64,000 bases of DNA from positions 186,001 through 250,000 of the forward strand of contig CAWDEC010000006.1 in the NCBI GenBank assembly GCA_963801255.1. Reading direction: 5' to 3'. Below, in pieces: positions 37,429 to 45,293 of this stretch; within the stretch, counting starts at the first letter, position 1; each line of letters begins with the position of its first letter. The position numbers and the translations under genes were made by a program. This DNA is from JAICXG01 sp963801255 (GTDB lineage Bacteria > Verrucomicrobiota > Verrucomicrobiia > Chthoniobacterales > UBA10450). The notes beneath the pieces were generated by a model. It ran no database searches and was not told where the DNA came from. It saw only the letters and a program-made list of their open reading frames with translations.

Positions 37429-39033
37429 TTACTGGCCTTCGGTCAAGACAAGCTGCTGGTCAGCCGGGACATTAGTCAGAGTTTGAGTTATCCCGCTTGG
37501 CCAATTGACGACAATCTGGTTAACCACAGTGGCTTGCCCCAAGCCGAAATGGAGCGGTGTTAGCTGCTGGCCGAGATAATGACCCATCGAGCCGTTGTTT
37601 TCGCGATACTGCATCGCTCGCCGCACAGTTATTGTCACTTTCGCGCCAAGTGCATCGCGGGTGCTGGTGGTTCCGATGAGTTTCACCTTCAGCCAATGGT
37701 TCGCATTTTTTTGATTGTGAAAGAGGAACTGCGGTCCGCTGGGATAATCGGTATTATCTTCACCGTTCGTTACATATAGATCGAGAAAGCCGTCGTTATC
37801 ATAGTCGCCCCAGGCAGCGGCGCGGCCGCGGCTGAGAACGAGTGACTGGACGGCGGCCTGGCGCGCAACGTCCTTGAACGTCCCCTTGTGACTGTTCCGG
37901 TAAAGATAATTCGGTCCCTTGCCATCTGGGTCAGTCCCGGAGTTAACGACATAAAGGTCCAGATAGCCATCGTTATCAAAATCACCCCAGGCCGCAGCGC
38001 GATTGTTACTCATAGCTCCGAGTCCAGCGGCATCAGTCACGTCCGTAAAAGTACCATCGCCATTATTGCGATAGAAAGTCTGCTTCAGCGGCACATCCGT
38101 TCCACGGCTGATAAACAGATCAAGATAACCGTCGTTATCATAATCGCCCCAGGCAAGACTTCGTCCCTGGCTAAGAGGAACGATGCCAGCCTCGGCGGTG
38201 ACATCGGTAAAGGTGCCGTCCCCGTTGTTCTTAAAAAGACGGTCAGTATTAGCAATCTGTCCTTCGACGTCGGTGCAAAAGATATCAGGATAGCCATCGT
38301 TGTTATAATCGGCGAAAGCCGCCTCGTCGTAATGCAGCCCGGCCAGGCCGCAGGTCGGAGCTACGTCAGTGAAAGTGCCGTCGCCATTATTTCGGTAAAG
38401 GACGAGATCGGTGTCCAGATTGCCGAGAAGAATGTCGGCATGACCATCGCCGTCGAAGTCCCCCCAGGCGACGCTTCGCCCCCGACCCCAGGTATCAGTC
38501 ACATGGGCTGTCTTGGCGATCTGAAGAAAGACGTTGTTTCCCTGATTTTCTTCTAACTCGTCCGATTTTGTTCCTAACCCGGTCCCCCTTTTGGCTCCCT
38601 TAGTAACATGTAAATCGAGGTCGCCATCGTTATCGAAATCACACCAGCCGGCGCCATGACGGTCTCCCTTGGAATAAATACCCGTGCTGGCAAAGATATC
38701 AGTAAAAGTCCCGTCACCGTTATTGAGGTAGAAGTAAGGGGGCATGTTGTAATGGTTATCGACGAAGATATCGAGGTCGCCATCGCCATCGACGTCGCCC
38801 CAGAGAGGAGTTCCAAAAGGATAACCTGTGGGTGCGAGCCCAGCTGCCGCCGTCACGTCGGTGAAAACAGGATAGGGAACGTTAGCTAGCGACGCTGCTG
38901 AGTCGACCTTTGCTTGTTCGGCGGCGAGGCAGGCAAGACTTGTGAAAAAGAAACATACCGCCAGAGCGCGCGGCAAACCTCGTGACACGCGTAAACTCTC
39001 GACAGCATTGTGGATTCCTGGTTCCTGGCTCAT
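37429..39033 (-). CDS. Secreted FG-GAP/VCBS repeat protein with ASPIC/UnbV C-terminus (CRTAC1-like)
   Basis: A 534-residue exported protein. Signal segment about residues 18-37. Seven FG-GAP/VCBS blades follow, each with a calcium loop such as WGDVDGDGDLDIFV, CDFDNDGDLDLHV, WGDFDGDGHADILL and WGDYDNDGYLDLFI, separated by YRNNGDGTFTDVT. The C-terminus (about 455-530) is the ASPIC/UnbV module, with RDALGAKVTITV and LHFGLGQATVVNQIVVNWPSG. The family is common in Verrucomicrobia and Planctomycetes. Function is unclear: extracellular adhesion or binding. Confidence 0.88.
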   Translation of the reverse strand: MSQEPGIHNAVESLRVSRGLPRALAVCFFFTSLACLAAEQAKVDSAASLANVPYPVFTDVTAAAGLAPTGYPFGTPLWGDVDGDGDLDIFVDNHYNMPPYFYLNNGDGTFTDIFASTGIYSKGDRHGAGWCDFDNDGDLDLHVTKGAKRGTGLGTKSDELEENQGNNVFLQIAKTAHVTDTWGRGRSVAWGDFDGDGHADILLGNLDTDLVLYRNNGDGTFTDVAPTCGLAGLHYDEAAFADYNNDGYPDIFCTDVEGQIANTDRLFKNNGDGTFTDVTAEAGIVPLSQGRSLAWGDYDNDGYLDLFISRGTDVPLKQTFYRNNGDGTFTDVTDAAGLGAMSNNRAAAWGDFDNDGYLDLYVVNSGTDPDGKGPNYLYRNSHKGTFKDVARQAAVQSLVLSRGRAAAWGDYDNDGFLDLYVTNGEDNTDYPSGPQFLFHNQKNANHWLKVKLIGTTSTRDALGAKVTITVRRAMQYRENNGSMGHYLGQQLTPLHFGLGQATVVNQIVVNWPSGITQTLTNVPADQQLVLTEGQ

Positions 39034-39137
39034 TCGGTGAGGCTCTCAAGTTGTTACTGGATGGTCAAGATAGAAGTTAGCTCCGGGTCATGCGACAGCG
39101 TCAGTCACTGCTGCTTATCTTCGAAGCGAAGCAATCT

Positions 39138-39887
39138 TTAGGCTCGCGGCAGAAATTGCTCCGCGGTTTCGCGATCGCCCTCCGTTGCGAGCATGTAAAC
39201 GCGATCGTTTTCCAACCAGATCGCTGTCATCCATTCGCCTTCGCCTTTGAAGATCGGAGCCGTCCCAGCCTGCAGGTCTGAAAATGCAGCACGATCGACT
39301 ACGAAGAGATGGGCCAGGCGACCATCACCGCGCCGGAAACAGATAAGTGTTACTTTGTGTCCGCGAAAGGAAAGAACGCGGCAGCCAACCGGATCGAGCA
39401 CAGCCAGCCGCGGTGGAACCTGGTTTGGAGCGGCGTCTTGTTCTCGCAGCCAATCGTTTATTTTTCCCAAGTTGCCGCTCATCATCTCAAGCGAAGGCTT
39501 CACCTTGATGAAGCTCACCATTTCGCTCGCGTATTGCGGAACCAGTCCGGCCGTCGACGACCCGCGACGCCAGGTGTCGGCGATTTGCGCGAGCAGGAAA
39601 AGTAGCGCGGCCGCTCCTGCAAGACCGATGATCCAGCGGGACCAAGGCGAAGTAGCAGGCGCCGGATTGTTTTGCGCCAGGATGCGCGTCTTCAAACCGA
39701 GCGGCGCCGGCAGGTTTGCAAGTTGTGTGGTCATCGCCCGATCAAAGGCCTGTTCCTCGTCAAACCAGCGAGTCAGCTCAGGATTCTGCTGCATGAGCCG
39801 AAGCGCTTCGGCAATCTGTGGATCGTTGCGATCAACCTCCCCCGGCCGGCACACTTGGAGAATGGCGCACGCTTCAAGTTCAGTCAT
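39138..39887 (-). CDS. Anti-sigma factor, single-pass membrane protein
   Basis: A 249-residue protein with a cytosolic N-terminal domain (about 1-78), one membrane helix (IIGLAGAAALLFLLAQIA, about 85-102) and a periplasmic C-terminus. The N-terminal region lacks the classic zinc HxxxCxxC signature. Its start overlaps the ECF sigma gene stop by four bases (39884-39887), the standard sigma/anti-sigma coupling. Function is inferred from that context and from the topology. Confidence 0.8.
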   Translation of the reverse strand: MTELEACAILQVCRPGEVDRNDPQIAEALRLMQQNPELTRWFDEEQAFDRAMTTQLANLPAPLGLKTRILAQNNPAPATSPWSRWIIGLAGAAALLFLLAQIADTWRRGSSTAGLVPQYASEMVSFIKVKPSLEMMSGNLGKINDWLREQDAAPNQVPPRLAVLDPVGCRVLSFRGHKVTLICFRRGDGRLAHLFVVDRAAFSDLQAGTAPIFKGEGEWMTAIWLENDRVYMLATEGDRETAEQFLPRA

Positions 39888-40474
39888 GTGCGGTCTCCTT
39901 TCGGGTTTTGGCTGGCGAGGTGAGTGGCGTCCGTGAGAGCTTTGCGAAGCTGATCTTTCCCGCGCGAAATGCGCGACATCACGGTGCCGATTGGGATCTC
40001 AAGAATCTCAGCGATCTCTTTATAGGAATGTTGCTGGAGATAAAAAAGAGTGAGCGGTGCGCGGTAAATCGCTTCGAGCTCATGGAGCGCACTTTGCACA
40101 ATCTGGCCGTCGAGTTCATCGACCACCGAGGCGGGAATGGATTGTTGTGCAATCGTCTCCAGCGAGGCCTCGCTCTCAACGAAGCGATCGCGATCCCGCT
40201 TGCGCCCCAGAAACTCGCGATAGAGCGAAGTGAAAAGCCATGTCTTCACTTTCGAGCTATCTCGCAATTGGTGACCTTTCGACGCCCAAAGCAGGAAGGT
40301 TTGCTGCGTGAGATCGGCGGCGTCAGATTCCTGCCGGCTGAGAGAAAAGGCGAATCGATAAAGCGGCAGGTAGAAATCCTCCACAAGCTTCTCAAAGTCG
40401 AGGCTCGCCACGGTATGACGGTAGAGTGTTGGGCCTGAAGCTGCCAAGGAAAACGACTGGCAAAATGCTCCCAT
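39884..40474 (-). CDS. ECF-type RNA polymerase sigma factor
   Basis: A 196-residue sigma-70 group IV factor. Region 2 reads FEKLVEDFYLPLYRFAFSLSRQESDAADLTQQTFL (about residues 26-60, as an interrupted pattern), including the core-binding DAADLTQQ. Region 4 has ALHELEAIYRAPLTLFY and the helix-turn-helix SYKEIAEILEIPIGTVMSRISRGK. A later start (GTG at 40411) would remove 21 unconserved residues. It is followed by and overlaps its probable anti-sigma factor. Regulon unknown. Confidence 0.92.
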   Translation of the reverse strand: MGAFCQSFSLAASGPTLYRHTVASLDFEKLVEDFYLPLYRFAFSLSRQESDAADLTQQTFLLWASKGHQLRDSSKVKTWLFTSLYREFLGRKRDRDRFVESEASLETIAQQSIPASVVDELDGQIVQSALHELEAIYRAPLTLFYLQQHSYKEIAEILEIPIGTVMSRISRGKDQLRKALTDATHLASQNPKGDRT

Positions 40475-40575
40475 CGGTTGGATTTATGAGGCGGGGGGAA
40501 GAGCAGTTATTCCGCTGCTCTCGCTTTCCGTGGTCCTGCTCGCCTTGAAAAACTAAACCCCGACGGAAATAAGGA

Positions 40576-41268
40576 TCAGTAGACCCACTTTCCGCCGACC
40601 GATGAAAGTGCCGGGAGTTCGCCGGTGGAATAATCAGTCTTGCCGATCGCTCCCCACATATTTGTGCCGGTAGCTTCGCGCCAGAGCTTGCTCATACTTT
40701 CGCCTGTGTGGCAACCCCAGCTTTTGACGTAGGCGTCGCGGGTGAAGTCATGGCGGTCGATGCGCTTCAGTTCCGATTCGTGCATCCAGGCTTTCGACGC
40801 GCTGTCGACGATGTTGCTATAATCGAAGAGAAAACAGGCTCTGTTCGAGTGCCCGAAGTATTCGAAGCCAGCCACTTTGAGCCGGTCTCGCGGCTGTCCG
40901 TTGTTCAAGTAGTCGATCACGTCACCGCCGTGACTGAAGTAGACAAGGTGAAGATGAAATTTGTCGCGCACGGTGTTGATGTTGGCGATCAGGTCTTGCT
41001 TCTCCTGTCTCCCGCGATCGACATAACCGGGCTTGTAAACCATCCATGTGATCATCGCGTCAGGACCGAGTGCGGCACGCAACTGCTCGGTTCGTACCCG
41101 GGCCGAATGGACGAAATTCGCCCACCAATGATCGTGTGGATACGCCTTGTATTGCTCCCAGGTATGGAGAGACGGACCCCCAACAAGAACGATGTACTCC
41201 CGCTGCTGCGCGTGAGCGGCGGCGGCAAAAAATCCAACTAGAAAAAGGATGACGAGACGCTGCTTCAT
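40576..41268 (-). CDS. Secreted protein with possible caspase-like His/Cys pair
   Basis: A 230-residue exported protein (signal residues 1-20, ending AAAHA). I do not recognise a named family. Two motifs recall clan CD caspase-like peptidases: LVYFSHGGDV with His113 after a hydrophobic strand, and VKSWGCHTGES with Cys186 after another. Spacing of about 73 residues between them is near the usual 45-60. Conserved-looking GPSLHTWEQY and AALGPDAMITW suggest a Rossmann-like start. If correct it would be an extracellular cysteine peptidase; this is speculation from the motifs. Confidence 0.65.
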   Translation of the reverse strand: MKQRLVILFLVGFFAAAAHAQQREYIVLVGGPSLHTWEQYKAYPHDHWWANFVHSARVRTEQLRAALGPDAMITWMVYKPGYVDRGRQEKQDLIANINTVRDKFHLHLVYFSHGGDVIDYLNNGQPRDRLKVAGFEYFGHSNRACFLFDYSNIVDSASKAWMHESELKRIDRHDFTRDAYVKSWGCHTGESMSKLWREATGTNMWGAIGKTDYSTGELPALSSVGGKWVY

Positions 41269-41322
41269 GGTGTGGAAGGGGGAGCAGAACCTATGCGTGA
41301 AACGGAAGCTTATGCAAGCCGC

Positions 41323-42159
41323 TTAGCGCCGCGGGGGATCGAGGCTCTGTCCGGAACGCCGCAACGACCCGAGGCCACTCACCACGATGAGAATTACGCC
41401 GAAAGTACAGACAATCGCCGCTCCCGAGGGCAGGTCACCCTCGTAGGAAAGGACCAATCCTGCGACTCCGCCGAAAAGCGCGATTAACCAGCCGATAAGG
41501 AGACGCTTGCCCAATGAAGCCGCGAGGCTGATCCCACAAACCGCCGGAACAATGAGGTAACTGAAAACCAGAAGGACTCCCGCAATACGGACGAAACTGG
41601 TCACAACCAGCCCGAAGAGCGCGTAGAAGAGAAAATCCCACCAGCGCACCCGGAGCCCTTTTTCATAGGCCGCATCACGATCGAACGAAACCAGGAGAAG
41701 TGATCGACGCAGAGCAAAATGCATCAGCCCGACAAAGAGAAAAAGTGCGAAGCATTTCCATACGTCTAATGGACTAACGAGAAGAATGTTACCCACGAGC
41801 ATGTTCTTGATCTCCTCGTCGCCTTCCGCAGCGCGGCTGAGCAAAAGCACAGCAGCGGCAGCAGCCACCACGTAGGAAATACCAATGATCGCTTCCTGCG
41901 GAATTTGACTGGCGCGTTTCCCGGTTAACGAAAAAATCGCAGCGCCGAGCAGAGTAAAGGCGAGCGCGATGAGAAACGCCGGCCAGCCTTCGAGATTGAG
42001 ATGGAGCAAAACGGCGACACAAATACCTAACGACGCCATCTGCGCCATCGCGATATCGATGAAGATGATCCCGCGCCTAACGACGTGCAGGCCGAGATAA
42101 ACCAGAAGCCAGGGCAACAAGACGCAGGCCGCAATCGGCCAAAACATTATTTCCCACAT
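41323..42159 (-). CDS. znuB: ABC transporter permease for divalent metals (ZnuB-like)
   Basis: A 278-residue inner-membrane permease with eight or nine hydrophobic helices. Family motifs: LHVVRRGIIFIDIAMAQMASLG (about 23-44, normally GDALSHA-like) and SFVRIAGVLLVFSYLIVPA in the coupling-helix region. It transports zinc or manganese with a periplasmic binding protein, encoded just upstream at 42227-43141. No ATPase gene of this transporter is in the window, so it must be elsewhere or missing. Same-strand neighbours form a metal-uptake operon. Confidence 0.88.
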   Translation of the reverse strand: MWEIMFWPIAACVLLPWLLVYLGLHVVRRGIIFIDIAMAQMASLGICVAVLLHLNLEGWPAFLIALAFTLLGAAIFSLTGKRASQIPQEAIIGISYVVAAAAAVLLLSRAAEGDEEIKNMLVGNILLVSPLDVWKCFALFLFVGLMHFALRRSLLLVSFDRDAAYEKGLRVRWWDFLFYALFGLVVTSFVRIAGVLLVFSYLIVPAVCGISLAASLGKRLLIGWLIALFGGVAGLVLSYEGDLPSGAAIVCTFGVILIVVSGLGSLRRSGQSLDPPRR

Positions 42160-42226
42160 AGTGATGATTCTCGTGACTCGTGAAGCCGGAAGTGTGTAGC
42201 AGCGACGACTGAGGAATCGACCGGTC

Positions 42227-43141
42227 TCATTTCAGGGCAGCAGCGAGGTGATTTACCAGGCCGTCGATCAGCTTGACGTAGCTGTCCGTGTTGGACAGCG
42301 CCCCCGGAAACTGGGCGAAGTCGACCACCTGGGCGCCGGTTTCCTGCGCGACCTTCTCCGCAATTTTACGGTTTTGATAGGGCTCTACCAAAATGACTTT
42401 GATCTTTTGCGCCTTCATCTGCGAGATCACTTCCGCCAAATGAGAAGGCGAAGGCGGGATGCCCGGCTTTGGCTCGAGGAAAATGTTGATGTTGAAGCCG
42501 AAGCGATGGGCGAAGTAAGGCCAGGAATCGTGGTAAGCGACCAGACTTTGCCCGCGAAATGGCAAGAGTTTCGTTCCCCACTCCTGGAGCTTGGCGTCAA
42601 TCGCGCTCTCGAAATTCCTCTCGTTAGTCTGGTATTGCGCGGCGTGCGCCGCATCCACCGCAGAGAACGCGCGCGCAATGTGGGCCGCGACAGCTTTCGC
42701 GATGATCGGGTCGACCATGAAATGCGGATTCCCCAAGGCGTGGACGTCACCGGCGGCGCGCGTGAGTTGGGCGGGCACTTCCATCAGGCGAACGCCCTCT
42801 GAAGCCTCGACTCTCCCCGGCTGACCGGCGGCGATTTTTGCGTTGCGCGCGTTTTGCAGGAGCGGCGGCAGCCAGCCGATCTCCAATTCCGCACCGCCGT
42901 CGACGAGGACGTCGGCTTCGCGCAATTTCACGACGAAGCTGGGACGCGCGTCGACGAAGTGAGGGTCTTCGGTCGGTTTGGCGAGGACGGTTACGTCCAC
43001 GTTGTCGCCACCCACTTCGCGTGCCACGGAACCGAGATCCGGCAGAGTGGCGACTACGTTGAGTTTGGCTTGCGTGGTTAGAGCCGTCGTTAGGCAAAGG
43101 AAAATCGCAATTGCGACTCTCGTTAGAATATTTGTTTTCAT
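42227..43141 (-). CDS. znuA: Periplasmic metal-binding protein of ABC transporter (ZnuA-like, cluster A-I)
   Basis: A 304-residue solute-binding protein with a signal peptide (1-25). Metal-ligand positions are recognisable: TEDPHFVDARPS (about His61), GNPHFMVDP (about His139), VAYHDSWPYFAHRFG (about His203) and the acidic site in TGAQVVDFAQ. It has no His-rich loop, so zinc rather than a large zinc reservoir is only suggested. It lies upstream of the permease with a 67-base gap and downstream of a porin. Confidence 0.9.
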   Translation of the reverse strand: MKTNILTRVAIAIFLCLTTALTTQAKLNVVATLPDLGSVAREVGGDNVDVTVLAKPTEDPHFVDARPSFVVKLREADVLVDGGAELEIGWLPPLLQNARNAKIAAGQPGRVEASEGVRLMEVPAQLTRAAGDVHALGNPHFMVDPIIAKAVAAHIARAFSAVDAAHAAQYQTNERNFESAIDAKLQEWGTKLLPFRGQSLVAYHDSWPYFAHRFGFNINIFLEPKPGIPPSPSHLAEVISQMKAQKIKVILVEPYQNRKIAEKVAQETGAQVVDFAQFPGALSNTDSYVKLIDGLVNHLAAALK

Positions 43142-43171
43142 CGTTAGGCAACTTGAGCAGTGGGGAGAAAC

Positions 43172-44770
43172 TCAAAACTTGTGCGCGCCATGGGCGCCGA
43201 GGATGAACTCGAACTGCAGGAAAAGTGAATCAGCCTGATGGGCGGAAAGAAAATCGTCCGCCTCCAGGAAATCATGGTTGTATTGCAGGCGAATCTTGGA
43301 GAATTCCGTCGGGTACCAGGTGAGATCACCGGCAATACGCTCGCGGCTTTGCCGCAACGGATCGTCCGTGTAGGCAGAGTCCTGCATGTGGACGTAATCG
43401 CCGCGCACTCCGGCGGTCCACCCTTTCTCAAAACCCCAAACAACCTGTGAATACATCCCCCAGTCGTGAAAGGTCTCGGCCACCGGAAAGAGGTCGTCGA
43501 CGCCACGCCCTGCTTCGAAGCGCCGATACATCGCTTCGGTTTGCCATTTCACGAAGGGGAAACCCCCTTCCGCGTGTGGCGACTTCCATTTGTAGAGGAG
43601 GTCGGCGCCGTAAATCTGGGTGCGGGAGTTCGCCCCGGTGTCATTGGAGCCGAATGCCCCGGAAACGCCAAATAACACGGTCTGCGTTGGGCTAAGATCC
43701 ACGGAATTTTCCCATCGCGGCACCCAGACGAAATCCTGCAAACCGCGCGCTTCGCGATCCGTCGTGACGCGCCCAAAGAAAATCCCGTTTTCGCCGGGAT
43801 TCCGGAAGGAGAAACCCGTGTTGCCGCGTCCGTTCTGCACCCCAAAGAGAAGCTGCGAATACCAGGAGACGGGCAGGGTCCAGGAAAGCTGACCGCCCAC
43901 TCCGCGCAGACCGTCGGATCCGAGAAAGAGTCCATGCACGAGCGGATCGTCGGCGAAATCCCACGTATGAGGGTGAGTCGGGTTAATGCGGCCGAAGGCG
44001 GAGAAAAATTGACCCCCTTTCAGTTGCAGACCCCAGGGGAGGTCGGTCGTTTGCATGAAGGCCTCTTCGACTTCGACCTCCGTTTCGTTGTCGTTATTGA
44101 GCTTGAAAACGATGTTGGCGAAACCTTCGAAATAGGGATCGACCGCGCCGTCCAAAGCCAGCTCGAGGTTGCGGGCGTTGAAACCACGCTGCTGTGGATC
44201 GTGATCGCCCACTTCAAGCTGATCGAGCTCGCGATCGCTCGAATAAGCGAGAGCGAACTGACCATCGAAGGAAATATTCATGTAGCTGCGCCCTCCGCCC
44301 GCAATGGTGATCGGTGCGGCGAGCGAAGCGCCCACCCCGGTCGTGGAAGTAGTTTCCGGAGTGGCGGTGGTAACGGATGCGTCGGTCGTCGGGAATGCCT
44401 GGTTAGGCGCGGACGTCGCCGGCGGCGAAGCGATTCCCGGGATCGGCGTTGGCTGCGCCGCGCCTGCGACCACCGATTCGTCGGTTGTCGGGAACAGAGG
44501 CGGGGCGCTGGCGGCTGGCGAGGGCGAGGCTCCGGCAACCGCGGCGGGTGGGGTCGCAGGCGCAGGCGACGCGGTGCCCGGGCTTAATTTCGCGAGGGCG
44601 TCTTGTTGATCCTTCAACTGTTGTTGCAAATTTTTCACCGTTTCGGTGAGTGCCTGCACCTGCTGACGGAGGGCTTCAATATCGTTAGGCGATGATGCCG
44701 GGGTCGGCGTCTGAGCAAGAAGAATCACCGGCCCGCAAAGGAGGCCGGCAACAATCAAAAGTCTTTTCAC
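43172..44770 (-). CDS. Outer-membrane porin-like beta-barrel with N-terminal coiled coil
   Basis: A 532-residue exported protein. Signal 1-19, then a coiled coil (about 28-62: DIEALRQQVQALTETVKNLQ), a long Pro/Ala/Thr-rich linker (about 68-150), and a barrel (about 160-532) of alternating strands ending in F. Such a coiled-coil plus barrel build resembles trimeric SLH/OprB-like porins. It is in the metal-uptake operon between the binding protein (30 bases downstream) and a TonB receptor, so it may pass metal or a metallophore across the outer membrane. Confidence 0.78.
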   Translation of the reverse strand: MKRLLIVAGLLCGPVILLAQTPTPASSPNDIEALRQQVQALTETVKNLQQQLKDQQDALAKLSPGTASPAPATPPAAVAGASPSPAASAPPLFPTTDESVVAGAAQPTPIPGIASPPATSAPNQAFPTTDASVTTATPETTSTTGVGASLAAPITIAGGGRSYMNISFDGQFALAYSSDRELDQLEVGDHDPQQRGFNARNLELALDGAVDPYFEGFANIVFKLNNDNETEVEVEEAFMQTTDLPWGLQLKGGQFFSAFGRINPTHPHTWDFADDPLVHGLFLGSDGLRGVGGQLSWTLPVSWYSQLLFGVQNGRGNTGFSFRNPGENGIFFGRVTTDREARGLQDFVWVPRWENSVDLSPTQTVLFGVSGAFGSNDTGANSRTQIYGADLLYKWKSPHAEGGFPFVKWQTEAMYRRFEAGRGVDDLFPVAETFHDWGMYSQVVWGFEKGWTAGVRGDYVHMQDSAYTDDPLRQSRERIAGDLTWYPTEFSKIRLQYNHDFLEADDFLSAHQADSLFLQFEFILGAHGAHKF

Positions 44771-44913
44771 GCTTCATTTCCATTTTTGGCTATGACCAGG
44801 CCGAAGAATTGAAACATTCCCGGCCAGGAATTGCGTTTGGCGCAGGCTGGAAACGAAAAAGGCGAAACGCGCGCGTTCCCCGGCCGCGACAAGACGCGGC
44901 GAATTTCCAGTCG

Positions 44914-45246
44914 TTAGGCGACGGCTGGTGGAGCGTGTTCGAGGAGCGAAAAGAAACGGAGACGAGGGAGCGCGAGAACCGCCGGACAATCGAACGGTGC
45001 GCAATTGGGGATGTCGTTAGGCGCAACAGGGACTGACACTAACGGTGTGGCTTCGCACTGTGCGGAGGCGAAAAGACTAACCACGCACTGATGGCTCGCG
45101 GCAGAATCCGGATGAATCTTTTCGTGTAACTGAGGCGACGAGCTGAGAAGAGCCGCCGCGAGAATCGTCAGGACAAGAACCGCGCCGAGCCCGAATCGGC
45201 CCGAGGAAAAGGAATATTCAGCCCTGCGTCGGCGCACGGGCTCCAA
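44914..45246 (-). CDS. Small exported His/Cys protein, paralogue A
   Basis: A 110-residue protein with one hydrophobic segment (about 20-38) then SPQLHEKIHPDSAASHQCVVSLF, a Cys/His-rich block (His40, His44, His51, Cys53) and a C-terminal HAPPAVA. The same pattern recurs in the gene at 47647-47958, on the other side of the TonB receptor. I do not recognise the family, though the spaced His/Cys suggests metal binding. Same-strand position in the zinc-type uptake operon supports this. Possible relation to DUF2946 is only a guess. Confidence 0.72.
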   Translation of the reverse strand: MEPVRRRRAEYSFSSGRFGLGAVLVLTILAAALLSSSPQLHEKIHPDSAASHQCVVSLFASAQCEATPLVSVPVAPNDIPNCAPFDCPAVLALPRLRFFSLLEHAPPAVA

Positions 45247-45293
45247 TGTCCGCAGAGGGCGGGCTTCTGCAAGCGCGATCTCTCATAGCTTGT

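Noticed and set aside
37888..38556. 222-codon frame rich in Ile and Val on the + strand
   Set aside because: It is the antisense of the calcium-loop repeats of the FG-GAP gene, whose Asp and Asn codons read as Ile and Val in complement.
43934..44587. 217-codon GC-rich frame on the + strand ending in Arg/Gly runs
   Set aside because: It is antisense to the Pro/Ala/Thr linker and barrel of the porin-like gene and shows no family pattern.
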